Shown here piece by piece: positions 56,409 through 64,000 of a stretch of 64,000 nucleotides of DNA; position 1 is the stretch's first letter; each line of letters starts with the position of its first letter. Made by a program: the position numbers and the translations under genes. The notes under the pieces were generated by a model. That model did not search any database. It was given only the letters and a program-made list of their open reading frames with translations, and had not been told where the DNA came from. The stretch is taken from contig NZ_BCQW01000002.1 of assembly GCF_001552275.1 (NCBI RefSeq), positions 62,001 through 126,000 on the forward strand. The letters are read 5' to 3'. The stretch comes from Amphibacillus sediminis NBRC 103570 (GTDB lineage Bacteria; Bacillota; Bacilli; Bacillales; Amphibacillaceae).

Positions 56409-56885
56409 TTAAATTTCTATTGAATTTAATTGTTGATAAATTTTATCTGGGTCTGTTTGTGTTAATAATTTCTCTCTAAACTCTTCATCTAGTAATTTTT
56501 TGCTTAACTGTGAAATAAATTTTAAGTGTAGCTGGCTTTCACTTTCCTTAGGTACCCCAATTAGAAAAACCATTTGAACCATTTCCTCTTTTTCTTCCGT
56601 CCATCGAAATGCTTTATTTGTTCTCAAATATGCAATAAATGGATTTTGTACCGTATCTGTTTTACCATGTGGAATAGCAATCAAGTCACCTATCGCAGTC
56701 GGTATTTCTTGTTCACGTTTTTTTACCGCCTGATAAAAATCATCCTCATCAGCTAGATAATGGTTTGCTTTAGCATTATCAACAATATAGTGAATCACAT
56801 CATCTTGATTGGATAACTCACTATCCAATAGAATCATTTCAGGCGAAATAACATTTTGGTTACTCTTTTCCCCCATCATAATCAC
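56409..56885 (-). CDS. PTS fructose/mannitol-type EIIA component
   Basis: 158-aa phosphocarrier receiving phosphate from HPr. The active histidine is in GDLIAIPHGKTDTVQNPFIA near residue 70, preceded by a typical YQAVKKREQEIPTAIG segment. FLIGVPKESESQLHLKFISQ near 108 is also characteristic. Its start overlaps the regulator gene by 26 nt, indicating translational coupling. Confidence 0.92.
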   Translation of the reverse strand: MIMMGEKSNQNVISPEMILLDSELSNQDDVIHYIVDNAKANHYLADEDDFYQAVKKREQEIPTAIGDLIAIPHGKTDTVQNPFIAYLRTNKAFRWTEEKEEMVQMVFLIGVPKESESQLHLKFISQLSKKLLDEEFREKLLTQTDPDKIYQQLNSIEI

Positions 56886-58797
56886 TCCCTAATGTTCTTA
56901 ATAAGCTCTTGATTGTGAATGACTCTCGTAGTCCTTGAAGACTGTCTGAATGATCCACTATGTTATATATATCTGATAAAATATTTCTCGCCTGTCTTGT
57001 GTCTTGCTTTGAGATACAAATTAGAAAAGTAATATCTACATAGTACTTGTCCCACTTAAATTTCTTTCGGTTTTTTATGACGACAATAAGTGTCTTTTGA
57101 GCATAAATGGGATTCCCGTGTGGAACAGCAACTCCTGAAGGTAAGTCCGTACCGCCAAGATTTTCTCTTTTCTTAAGACTCGGTACAAATTCAGGTAGGA
57201 CGTACTGTTTATCAATCAAATCTTTGCCTACTTTATCTATGAGCTCTTCTTTTGTAGCGAAATCGGTATTGATATAAATAAATTCTGGTTGAATAAAACG
57301 TCTAAGATGCTGGCCATTTGAGAAGGTTAAAACATTCTTAATTTTACCTGGCTTATATCCTGCCTGACTGATCTTTTGAATATCATCATCTGTTAACAGA
57401 GGCGAAACAATAATGACTTTCTTTCCTGGTATATCAATTTTTATTGTTGAAATAATTAAATCAAATCTGTCCAGATCCAAATGATCCAGCTCCGGGATTG
57501 ATCCCACTTCAAGTGTATCGAAGGAAGGAATCACATTTTTAATCCGATTGGCTAGTAGCTCTGATGCTGCGATACCCATTTGACAAACAATCAGTATCTT
57601 TTTGTTCATTTTTGCCCGTTCAATTGCTGCTTGAAAGTAGATTGTAAGGAAGGCAATCTCATCTTCATCAAAAGATAGCTTTAATTCTTTTTCATATTCA
57701 CTCAGAACAACCCAGATTGTATTAAAGGTTAACGAAAATTCTGTCTTAATTTGTGACGTGAACGGATTTTCTGTTTTATAATTTGAGCGCAACCGATAGA
57801 TCATCGGTGGAATATGGCTTTTTAATTGAGCTTCTAGCTTTTTATCATTTGAGAAATCAATATTTAATGCTTCAGACACCCTTAGTAAAAGTCTGTTGAC
57901 AATTTCATTATCAAATTTCTCAACCGGCATGGATTCAAATCGATTCGAAATTAAATGCTGAGATAAATATTCAATGTCCTTATTTGTATAAGTGAAGTTC
58001 AAGCGTAATGCCGCTTTTTGCATTAACTGCACGGCACTTTCTTCAAAGAATAATTTGTTATCAGATACTTCAGTTTTCTTGCTCTCCTCAATGTGATTAC
58101 CCTTTAAATTTCTATAGACTAGAATTATAAAAACATTAAGAACATTTTGAACATAATGATCAGAGATAGCATTGACGTTTTCTCGAACATACGAGTATAA
58201 GATATTTGTACACGCACTTATTAACTGCTCACCATAATAAGACTCTAGTAGTTTTATTTTTTTCGATATGACTTCATCAAAGTAAATACTCGAATGACTT
58301 AACAGGTATCGATTGAATTGCAGATGTGCTTTTTGAATGTCTACTTCGCTTCCATCAATTTTGGTTCCATGTACATCACTTTTTAATTGGATGTTTGATC
58401 CCTCGTTCAAAATCTTCATTATAAACTGGAAATCCTTAGTGATTGATGTTTTACTGACCATAAATCGTTCGGATAGACTGTTAAAGCTGACTACAGCTTC
58501 ATCGAATAGAAGCATCTTTATTATTTCTATCCTTCTCGCCACCGTACTATAGCTATTTAATGGCTCCTCATTATGCTTCGGCTCAGAATCTTTGTTCTGC
58601 TTTCTAATTGCAATACCTACCCCCCTTTTTTTCTCTAAATATTCACCGGAACTTTGTAAGTACTCTTTGATAACGCCGAGCTCTGAATGGATCGTTCTTT
58701 TTGAAACCCCCAACTTATTTGCAAAAAAGGCTACTGTTTGAAAATCTTCTTGATGATTTAACAGCTCAAGTAGTGCCTTCTGTCTTTTGGTTAACAT
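56860..58797 (-). CDS. BglG/MtlR-type PTS regulator with PRDs, EIIB-like and EIIA-like domains
   Basis: 645-aa regulator of the adjacent PTS operon. N-terminal HTH (FFANKLGVSKRTIHSELGVI near residue 25) and a second HTH near 105 (VSFNSLSERFMVSKTSI) are followed by two PRDs (about 190-400), an EIIB-like domain (ILIVCQMGIAASELLANRI near 410), and an EIIA-like domain with the phospho-histidine in LPSGVAVPHGNPIYAQKT near 555. This is the DNA-binding activator type rather than an RNA antiterminator. First gene of the operon, with a cre-like site in its promoter. Confidence 0.9.
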   Translation of the reverse strand: MLTKRQKALLELLNHQEDFQTVAFFANKLGVSKRTIHSELGVIKEYLQSSGEYLEKKRGVGIAIRKQNKDSEPKHNEEPLNSYSTVARRIEIIKMLLFDEAVVSFNSLSERFMVSKTSITKDFQFIMKILNEGSNIQLKSDVHGTKIDGSEVDIQKAHLQFNRYLLSHSSIYFDEVISKKIKLLESYYGEQLISACTNILYSYVRENVNAISDHYVQNVLNVFIILVYRNLKGNHIEESKKTEVSDNKLFFEESAVQLMQKAALRLNFTYTNKDIEYLSQHLISNRFESMPVEKFDNEIVNRLLLRVSEALNIDFSNDKKLEAQLKSHIPPMIYRLRSNYKTENPFTSQIKTEFSLTFNTIWVVLSEYEKELKLSFDEDEIAFLTIYFQAAIERAKMNKKILIVCQMGIAASELLANRIKNVIPSFDTLEVGSIPELDHLDLDRFDLIISTIKIDIPGKKVIIVSPLLTDDDIQKISQAGYKPGKIKNVLTFSNGQHLRRFIQPEFIYINTDFATKEELIDKVGKDLIDKQYVLPEFVPSLKKRENLGGTDLPSGVAVPHGNPIYAQKTLIVVIKNRKKFKWDKYYVDITFLICISKQDTRQARNILSDIYNIVDHSDSLQGLRESFTIKSLLRTLGSDYDGGKE

Positions 58798-58832
58798 ATG
58801 ATACGCACTTCCTAACGTAAGAACTTGGATTT

Positions 58833-58865
58833 TGATAGCGTTATCATGAATACACTTTCATTATA
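58833..58865 (-). promoter_or_regulatory. PTS operon promoter with cre-like site
   Basis: -10 TATAAT at 58865-58860 on the minus strand, with a weak -35 (TATTCA) 17 nt upstream. TGATAACGCTATCA (58846-58833) matches the CcpA consensus with one mismatch and lies just downstream of the -10. Confidence 0.65.
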
Positions 58866-58869
58866 GTCA

Positions 58870-59365
58870 TGACAACGCTTAGTGAATATGACATTTCATT
58901 GCAACAAGTTCCCATGCCTGCTTATCAACTTGTTGCAATTTGTCGTTTTTTGTTTGTATTCTATTTATATTTTGCCCTATCCTTACTGATTTAAAAAGTA
59001 ATTAAATAATAGAGATGCAATAAACAATGATAGCACTTATTATGGGGGAATTGTTTTCTTTCAACGAAGGATTCTATGATTAAACTGTGTAGGAGAGCTA
59101 CAGTGAGTGATTCGCTTGCATCGAGGATATTAGAAGGAAAGCTTTGAGCTATTTCTGTCTGGTTAGGTGAAGGATTATTGAAGTTTGAAGATAAAAGAGC
59201 GGCAGACTAGATGCCTACTCCGTAGCCATTACTATGATTCTTTTGTAGAACTGTTCAATCAGATGACTACAGTTATACCATTCTATGGCTCTGATAGATA
59301 ACGGTCTTGAGAGGAATACTCTACATGTCTAGACTTTCACCACCAAGTTATGACCATGCTCGGCA
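58870..59365. other. Gap without a recognisable gene
   Basis: About 500 bp between the PTS regulator promoter and the 59.37-kb terminator. Only short frames lacking ribosome-binding sites are present, and no repeat of type I or II was seen. A structured RNA is not excluded but I see no family signature. Confidence 0.55.
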
Positions 59366-59370
59366 CACCA

Positions 59371-59405
59371 AAAGGAGCGTCTAGGTATCAACCTAAACGC
59401 TCTTT
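59371..59405. terminator. Terminator downstream of the 59.45-kb gene
   Basis: AAAGGAGCGTCTAGGT / ACCTAAACGCTCTTTT stem; T-rich on both strands. Confidence 0.82.
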
Positions 59406-59452
59406 TCATTGTCTATCAGGACTCACCATCTTTACTAAACGATTAAAGGATA

Positions 59453-59680
59453 TCAATCACTTTGCTTTAATCTTTCTAACCGTTCTAAACTGTCTGCAAT
59501 CATTTCATCTACCAGAGTTAAAACATGCTCTGGTACGATTGGCTCAGATTGATTATCCTTCAGTTCTGGTTCTCGATCAACTAGAAAGTATAACAAATAA
59601 AGGGCCCATTTTGAATTTTCCTTTGATAAAATTAACTGACCTATATCTTCTTTTAATTGTTGCCTAATTTCTTCAATCAT
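59453..59680 (-). CDS. Small unknown protein
   Basis: 75-aa acidic, helical protein (MIEEIRQQLKEDIGQLILS; EHVLTLVDEMIADSLERLER) with no membrane helix or cysteine. AAGGAG precedes the ATG at 8-10 nt, and it follows the 180-aa gene by only 14 nt, so they probably form one transcription unit ended by the 59.37-kb terminator. Not recognised. Confidence 0.65.
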   Translation of the reverse strand: MIEEIRQQLKEDIGQLILSKENSKWALYLLYFLVDREPELKDNQSEPIVPEHVLTLVDEMIADSLERLERLKQSD

Positions 59681-59694
59681 CTATCATTCACTCC

Positions 59695-60234
59695 TTAAGA
59701 GCTCATATTTAATTGAAATGGGTTGTTTACAACTAAACCATCCGGTGCGTTCTCCGTATATAAAAAACCTGTCAGGCTGAGTTTATAGTCTGGTTCATTA
59801 CGCCACGTAATTGAAAATTCGGGAAAAATAATCTTTTCACTTATTTTTAAACTGTCAGGGGCCTGATATGTAAACCATAGTTCGTTTTCCTTAGCTTGGT
59901 CTGGGTTTACTTGAATCCATGCCTGCCCATTCTTTTTGTCGTCATTGGCTGCTTGATATTTACCAGAAAATTGATATGGCATGCTTGCATCAATTTTTAG
60001 ACATAGTGAAAGGTGCTCAATCGGCTCCTTTAAACAGTTATGAATATAAAAACTCGAGATTAAGCCATTTAGTTCATTTTTATATTGTGACAAACTTAAT
60101 GAATGAGAAAAATAACAGATGGGATCAATAGAATTGACTTGTTCTTTTGACTTATCGACCAGCTGTTGACAATAGCTTGACCAGCTCTTCTCCCATTCCT
60201 CTAAACGCTGCCTAAGCGTTAAAATTGTACTCAT
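59695..60234 (-). CDS. Unknown protein, possibly sporulation-related
   Basis: 179-aa protein: a helical N-terminal third (LRQRLEEWEKSWSSYCQQLV) and a beta-rich rest (PYQFSGKYQAAND, GQAWIQVNPDQ, LKISEKIIFPEFSITWRNE). Not recognised. ATG 60234 is chosen over GTG 60237 for spacing from GGGAGGTG. In the upstream region GCATACAATGTA resembles a sigma-K -10, but no well-spaced AC -35 is seen. Sits with other small genes that look spore-related. Confidence 0.6.
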   Translation of the reverse strand: MSTILTLRQRLEEWEKSWSSYCQQLVDKSKEQVNSIDPICYFSHSLSLSQYKNELNGLISSFYIHNCLKEPIEHLSLCLKIDASMPYQFSGKYQAANDDKKNGQAWIQVNPDQAKENELWFTYQAPDSLKISEKIIFPEFSITWRNEPDYKLSLTGFLYTENAPDGLVVNNPFQLNMSS

Positions 60235-60481
60235 CACACGTACACCTCCCGCTACATTGTATGCAGTTGAATGACTTGGTAGACATGGAACATTTCAAAT
60301 TACATCTAGACAATGAGTGCAAAGGCCATCCGCCTTTGCATAAAGACAATCATGAGCCTTGATTATAACAAGATCAATTCCAGACCTAGTTTATTTAGCT
60401 AAGACGAACGACTTGTCGGTATGCGCTTCCGGACATATGTCTTTTTATTGGTAAAAAGGATCGTTCATCCTTCTGCTTCAC

Positions 60482-60718
60482 TTTATCGCAGTGTAACGGG
60501 CTGGGGCTGCGATTACTCGCCCCATCGAAGGGCTTTTGTAAGACTCCCCCTTCAAGAAATAAAGGAACACGTCATGTCTAAATGGGAGATCCAACAACCA
60601 GTAACGGCCCGATTGGTTCAACTAACGTTCAGTGGGGGAAAGAGGAAGCTGACTAAGCTCGCGACGTCGTATCACAACGTCTGCACGAGCACATCCTATG
60701 CGTAAGTTTCACTTTATC
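60482..60718 (-). repeat. Type I structured repeat, copy E (reverse)
   Basis: TTTATCGCAGTGTAAC at 60482 and TTTCACTTTATC to 60718 mark the ends on the plus strand. The GGCTGGGGCTGCGATTACTC, GTCTAAATGGGAGATCC and GTTCAGTGGGGGAAAG blocks are present, but the partner arm CCCCCACTGAAC is deleted next to the right end, so the outer 12-bp stem is lost. Lies 3' of the Cys-rich protein gene. Confidence 0.9.
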
Positions 60719-60728
60719 TTTGGCCAAA

Positions 60729-60772
60729 AAAAATGAGCTATTTTCATTTTTTAATGAAAATAACTCATTCAA
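60729..60772 (-). terminator. Terminator after the Cys-rich protein gene
   Basis: AATGAGTTATTTTCATT / AATGAAAATAGCTCATT stem, then TTTTTTT on the minus strand. Confidence 0.9.
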
Positions 60773-60776
60773 GCTA

Positions 60777-61466
60777 CTACTTCTTCGGTGGATGTGGCTT
60801 ATGTCTACCAGGAAAAACAACTGGGCATTGTGGCGGAATAATTGGATTAGGACATTCATCAATCGCTAATACGTCACGTGGCTCGCAGAAGCTTGCTTCT
60901 AACTCAAGTGTTACGTCAGCTACTGATTGCACGCTTTGACATACATTTAATGAAACGTCGACACTAGTTAATGTCGTTGCTGTACAGTTAATGCTAGCAC
61001 TACATGTCACATCGGATACTCTTACAACAAGTCTTGTTCCTTCCGGTGCACATAGGAATACTGACTCCGGAATCTCAATCTCAATTGGGTCTCCTATTTC
61101 TAAGAATGGTGTTGTACCATCGAAGCCACTAAATTCAACGACTAATGATAACGTCTTTTCAAAGCTAACTCGTTGTAAAGTAACTTGTGTTCCATCAATT
61201 ATAAATTCACGATCTTGGCGATCAGCCGTTTCTACAACAGCAATTTCAGCATTTGGTGGTAATGGGTTTCCAGTTAGCGGATCGACTAGATAGCATCTTG
61301 TCGTTAGATTGCTTACTGTAGGACCACATGGATCAATTGGTAAGACACCAAGATCAGCAGCTAGCACAGTTTGGTTAACTGTTTCTTGTAGCATAACCCA
61401 ATCATATACTTTTTCCGCATTAAAGCAAAGTAGTTCTTCTACTGGTTGCGGTGGTCGAATTAACAT
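60777..61466 (-). CDS. Cysteine-containing protein, likely spore surface type
   Basis: 229-aa protein with about ten cysteines spread through a beta-rich chain (LLCFNAEKVYDWV; LPIDPCGPTVSNLTTRCYLV; SVFLCAPEGTRLVVRVSD; SASINCTATTLTSVDVSL; CPNPIIPPQCPVVFPG) and a basic proline-rich tail. No signal peptide. Composition and repeat of CxxxxC-like spacing suggest an extracellular-layer spore protein, similar in style to coat or exosporium proteins, but no family is certain. GGAG-type site before ATG 61466. Confidence 0.62.
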   Translation of the reverse strand: MLIRPPQPVEELLCFNAEKVYDWVMLQETVNQTVLAADLGVLPIDPCGPTVSNLTTRCYLVDPLTGNPLPPNAEIAVVETADRQDREFIIDGTQVTLQRVSFEKTLSLVVEFSGFDGTTPFLEIGDPIEIEIPESVFLCAPEGTRLVVRVSDVTCSASINCTATTLTSVDVSLNVCQSVQSVADVTLELEASFCEPRDVLAIDECPNPIIPPQCPVVFPGRHKPHPPKK

Positions 61467-61614
61467 ATGCTCTACTCCTTTACTGATATTTTTTATTTCA
61501 ATAACAAAATATGTGAATAACCTGATCTTGCCCTATGCAAAAGTCTATTTTCTAGTCAATTTATACAAAATGGGCTGATTCCCCTTCTTCATTTAATCTA
61601 TAGCTAAAATAAAC

Positions 61615-61641
61615 ACTTATCCGCATTTACCGCATATATTA
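61615..61641 (+). promoter_or_regulatory. Candidate sigma-K promoter
   Basis: AC (61615-61616), 16 nt, then CATATATTA (61633-61641) matches the mother-cell sigma-K pattern AC-N16-CATANNNTA exactly. It lies 31 bp before the ATG of the coiled-coil protein gene. Confidence 0.6.
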
Positions 61642-61671
61642 TGATGTATGATTTATGCCGAGGTGAAGTTC

Positions 61672-62877
61672 ATGTTTCAACTAACAGAAGATTGGATTGC
61701 CCAACAGGAACGCTACGAAAAACTAATAAAAAGCTACCAAATGAATGATCTAACTAAGGAATACCTGGCATTAAAACAGGCGTATCAATTACTGCTTACA
61801 GAATACGAAACACTTAAAAGGGAAAATGATTCATTAACTGATCAATTACGGAAAAAGAGTATAGATCTTGAACAACTACAAAAATCGGAGATCGCTCATT
61901 CTAAGCAAATTGAAGCAGGGCTTAATTTACATGTTATTGAAACTTTGCTTTTTCATATTCAAGCCTTTGAACAATTATTTGATTTATTATGTCAACTTGA
62001 CTACGAGATTAGCTTAAAGGAGGTGGATTGGGCTATGTCTGAGGAAAATAAATCCAATCATAACGAAACTAAACCGGATGTTAATTTAACTAATGAAAAA
62101 AGTAGTAGTGAAGCAGACCCTATGAATGAACAGGAGTTACCGCGACGCTTTAACTTTAAGGACCTTAAATCCTACCAAAAAGCATATATTTTACCTGAAC
62201 CTAAGGAGGATACACAGCACCAACTAAAGATGCCTCAAGTATACTATGATAAGAAAAAAGTCTTAATGAAGTTAAAAGAGAAACAGCTCCAGCGCCTCCT
62301 TCATTCAAAGCTTTTGCAAAGTGTTGCAGATTCTGATCAGGCTAAAGACGAGGCTATAACCAATCAGCACGAACCTAAACAAAAATCAGATCCACAAAAA
62401 CCAGCGGATATTAGCATGACTGAGGTTGAAATCCAAAAACAAAGTGTAGCTGATAGGAGAGAAATTAACGACAATAAACAAATTGATGCTAAAATTGCCG
62501 AAGTCGAGATTAATCAGCAAAATGATACTGAAAATGTCGAAGCTGAAGATAGTAAACGGAATGATATTAAAATGACCGAAGCTAAAAGTAATCGCCAGCA
62601 AGATCATGCTGAAACCGCCAAAATTGAAGATAGTATGCCAAATGATGATGTAATGACCGAAGCAAAAGATAATCACAAACAGAATCATACTGAAACGGTC
62701 AAAAATGAAGGTAGTATGTCAAATGATGACGTAATGATTGAAGCTGAAGTTAATCAACAAGATGATGTAAAACTTCACGAAGCAACCGAAGATATAACAG
62801 CTGACAGACCAGAACCATTAACAGCGATACAAAGAATCGCGAAAAAGCTCAAACCATTATTTAAGTCCAAAGATTAA
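61672..62877 (+). CDS. Coiled-coil, repeat-containing protein, candidate spore-coat morphogenetic type
   Basis: 401 aa. Residues about 1-110 are a long coiled coil (EYLALKQAYQLLLTEYETLK). A basic central section (YYDKKKVLMKLKEKQLQRLL) precedes an acidic, Asn/Asp-rich segment with three near-tandem 27-aa units starting at about residues 289, 316 and 343, and a basic tail (IAKKLKPLFKSKD). No membrane or signal segment. ATG 61672 has GAGGTGA at 6 nt. The sigma-K-like promoter supports late sporulation; not recognised as a named coat protein. Confidence 0.65.
   Translation: MFQLTEDWIAQQERYEKLIKSYQMNDLTKEYLALKQAYQLLLTEYETLKRENDSLTDQLRKKSIDLEQLQKSEIAHSKQIEAGLNLHVIETLLFHIQAFEQLFDLLCQLDYEISLKEVDWAMSEENKSNHNETKPDVNLTNEKSSSEADPMNEQELPRRFNFKDLKSYQKAYILPEPKEDTQHQLKMPQVYYDKKKVLMKLKEKQLQRLLHSKLLQSVADSDQAKDEAITNQHEPKQKSDPQKPADISMTEVEIQKQSVADRREINDNKQIDAKIAEVEINQQNDTENVEAEDSKRNDIKMTEAKSNRQQDHAETAKIEDSMPNDDVMTEAKDNHKQNHTETVKNEGSMSNDDVMIEAEVNQQDDVKLHEATEDITADRPEPLTAIQRIAKKLKPLFKSKD
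62536..62778 (+). repeat. Three 81-bp tandem repeats inside the coiled-coil gene
   Basis: Units begin at 62536, 62617 and 62698. Each encodes a 27-aa variant of a pattern with EDS/EGS, ND-x-x-MxEA, and N-x-x-Q-x-x-x. The unit length is exact, the bases have diverged. Confidence 0.75.
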
Positions 62878-62909
62878 CGTTCCCCGTCCAAGCAGAAACA
62901 CCATTTAAA

Positions 62910-62922
62910 CATAATGTATAAT
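62910..62922 (+). promoter_or_regulatory. -10 region before the 29-aa gene
   Basis: CATAATGTA (62910-62918) fits sigma-K CATANNNTA and overlaps TATAAT (62917-62922), a sigma-A -10. Neither has a convincing -35. Confidence 0.4.
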
Positions 62923-62953
62923 AAACCGTTTGTTTGAAAAAGGAGGAACTGCT

Positions 62954-63043
62954 GTGGGACAGAGAAGAGTCATTAAGGCTAAGCCTGTTAAACAATCTGG
63001 CGGATGTGGCTGCGGTAAAAAAAAGATCATTATAAAAAAATGA
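62954..63043 (+). CDS. 29-aa Lys/Cys-rich small protein
   Basis: Starts at GTG 62954 with AGGAGGA at 6 nt and ends at TGA 63041. The peptide is strongly basic with a GGCGCG cluster in the middle (QSGGCGCGKKK). Too short for usual gene calls; the ribosome-binding site, position in a spore-type cluster and strong composition support it. Could be a metal-binding or crosslinked spore-coat peptide; not recognised. Confidence 0.6.
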   Translation: MGQRRVIKAKPVKQSGGCGCGKKKIIIKK

Positions 63044-63126
63044 ACTTATTGACCTTGGGGTTCAATCACTATTAAATCAACAAGACAACGAAAGGTGAGC
63101 AAGAACTATTGTGGCTAACGAAAAAA

Positions 63127-63176
63127 GACCTTCCCTTAAAGCAAATGTGTAGAATTGGCTTAGAGGGAGGTCTTCT
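63127..63176. terminator. Bidirectional terminator between the 29-aa gene and the DUF1360 gene
   Basis: GACCTTCCCT / AGGGAGGTC stem around a long loop, with T-rich flank on the minus strand (TCTTTTTTCG). Confidence 0.75.
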
Positions 63177-63196
63177 TGCATTGTTCAAAAAATACT

Positions 63197-63547
63197 TTAA
63201 TAATCAAACCGTTCAATGATAAACTGAATCAGACTGGCAAAGGCTGCTATACTTAAAATAGTGATGATGAATGTAAATACCATAGGAAATACGGTTAATC
63301 CTAGCAATAAAAGCAGGGCTGACCATATTGAAACACACCAATGGCAAGCATAAAGTTCACCTATATGATAACGCCAACCACTTCCTTTACCTCTAACAAT
63401 CAGCTCTAGGTTACCATTCTCCAATGGTCGTTCAATTTCTTCAATTAAGTAGTTTCTAAGCTTGCTTGAAATATAATCATAACGAAGTAGACGCATAAGA
63501 CGTAATGATGCCATAATTAGCATGATAAATTCAAAGCCTGTCACCAT
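63197..63547 (-). CDS. DUF1360 membrane protein (YjcA-like sporulation protein)
   Basis: 116-aa membrane protein. An N-terminal hydrophobic segment (FIMLIMASLRLMRLLRYDYI), a conserved ELYACHWCVSIWSALLLL motif near residue 64 and C-terminal helices match DUF1360. In Bacillus, YjcA of this group is made during sporulation. ATG 63547 is preferred over TTG 63559 because of GGTGAG spacing. Exact function not known. Confidence 0.8.
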   Translation of the reverse strand: MVTGFEFIMLIMASLRLMRLLRYDYISSKLRNYLIEEIERPLENGNLELIVRGKGSGWRYHIGELYACHWCVSIWSALLLLLGLTVFPMVFTFIITILSIAAFASLIQFIIERFDY

Positions 63548-63613
63548 GTCACTCACCAACCTTTACTTAAGATAGTTTAGTTTATGCTGGATCAGGCATG
63601 TGTGACTAACTTA

Positions 63614-64000
63614 TTAAATTCTTTTACTAATATAAGGGCGATGATTTACCCAAGAGACATTAACATCAATGCCAAAAAATTTACTTAACGAGGATTCAGT
63701 CAAGCGTGATTTCGTTAATCCTGAGTCAAACACCCTACCTTCTTTTAGCATTAAAGTCTGACTAAATTCAGGCAGTATCTCATCAACATGATGTGTTACG
63801 TATAAAATCGTAGGGCAGTCTTTTTGTTTAGCTATCCGCCCAACTGCTTCAAGTAGCTGTTCTTTAGCTAGAAAATCGAGCCCGTTTGTCGGTTCATCTA
63901 ATATGAGTAACTTTGGCTCTCCCATAAGCGCACGTGCAATCATAACACGCTGTCTTTCACCCTGAGATAACGTATTAAATGGTCGATTGCCATAATGATA
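63614..64000 (-). CDS. ABC transporter ATP-binding protein, partial (N-terminus beyond window)
   Basis: C-terminal 128 residues of an ATPase. From the window edge the frame reads YHYGNRPFNTLSQGERQRV, containing the signature motif, followed by LLILDEPTNGLDFLAKEQLL (Walker B) and YVTHHVDEILPEFSQTLMLK (switch). The missing N-terminal part should hold Walker A. Resembles YlmA/ModF-like stand-alone ATPases. Partner permease not in view. Confidence 0.85.
   Translation of the reverse strand, partial: YHYGNRPFNTLSQGERQRVMIARALMGEPKLLILDEPTNGLDFLAKEQLLEAVGRIAKQKDCPTILYVTHHVDEILPEFSQTLMLKEGRVFDSGLTKSRLTESSLSKFFGIDVNVSWVNHRPYISKRI

Noticed and set aside
60421-60705. 94-codon plus-strand open frame ending VCTSTSYA
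   Set aside because: Mostly type I copy E; the same tail is seen in copy D (32868-33068). Conservation reflects the repeat, not a protein.
1-64000. CRISPR array, prophage, tRNA or rRNA genes
   Set aside because: No regularly spaced short repeats, no phage structural or integrase genes, and no cloverleaf or rRNA sequence seen on either strand. The dispersed repeats are 150-250 bp and not arrayed.

Overview
The window reads as chromosome of a low-GC, spore-forming Bacillaceae-type firmicute with a fermentative, facultatively anaerobic metabolism. Support: pyruvate formate-lyase with its activase, bifunctional AdhE, an iron alcohol dehydrogenase, Rex/FNR-like palindromes, Bacillus-type FMN and TPP riboswitches, ARG, Fur, GlnR and cre-like boxes, strong GGAGG ribosome-binding sites, and a DUF1360 sporulation-type gene. 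An Amphibacillus-like organism would fit, but I cannot prove the genus. Most genes lie on the minus strand. There are no rRNA, tRNA, prophage, CRISPR array or intact transposase genes.

Layout: 1-1.9 kb riboflavin genes (ribE partial, ribD) behind an FMN riboswitch; 1.9-5.6 kb an SgrR-like regulator divergent from a HAM1-like pyrophosphatase and an MFS exporter; 6.3-11.8 kb murB, nicotinamidase, a chemoreceptor, and an ABC exporter with an XRE-AbrB regulator; 11.9-20.4 kb arginine genes argG-argH-carA-carB-argF; 21.2 kb a DUF4349 lipoprotein; 22.3-28.7 kb an alpha-xyloside uptake and hydrolysis operon with a divergent AraC regulator; 29.4-32.9 kb ddl, a DUF4064 protein and glnK-amtB; 33.2-38.5 kb a DJ-1 protein, thiD-thiM-thiE behind a TPP riboswitch, signal peptidase, a Fur-boxed flavodoxin and proC; 38.5-39.0 kb a decayed flavodoxin-like pseudogene; 39.5-49 kb ohr, pflA-pflB, an iron ADH, a PNPOx-like protein, and a microprotein plus adhE downstream of a Rex-type operator; 49-53.4 kb an OpuAC-like protein, a HAD phosphatase and transketolase; 53.7-58.8 kb a fructose-type PTS with a GatZ-like protein and a BglG-type regulator; 59-63.6 kb small unknown genes, several probably sporulation-related; then a partial ABC ATPase.

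The most unusual content is intergenic. Two families of structured repeats recur. Type I is about 240 bp, bounded by GATAAA at both ends, with five long copies and one minimal derivative made only of the two ends. Type II is about 170-190 bp, starts ATCAAATGCGCC and ends in a row of hairpins, with six copies all in the same orientation. One type I copy sits inside a type II copy, another abuts one, and a type II copy supplies the last codons and stop of carB. They look like non-autonomous mobile elements with conserved RNA folds.
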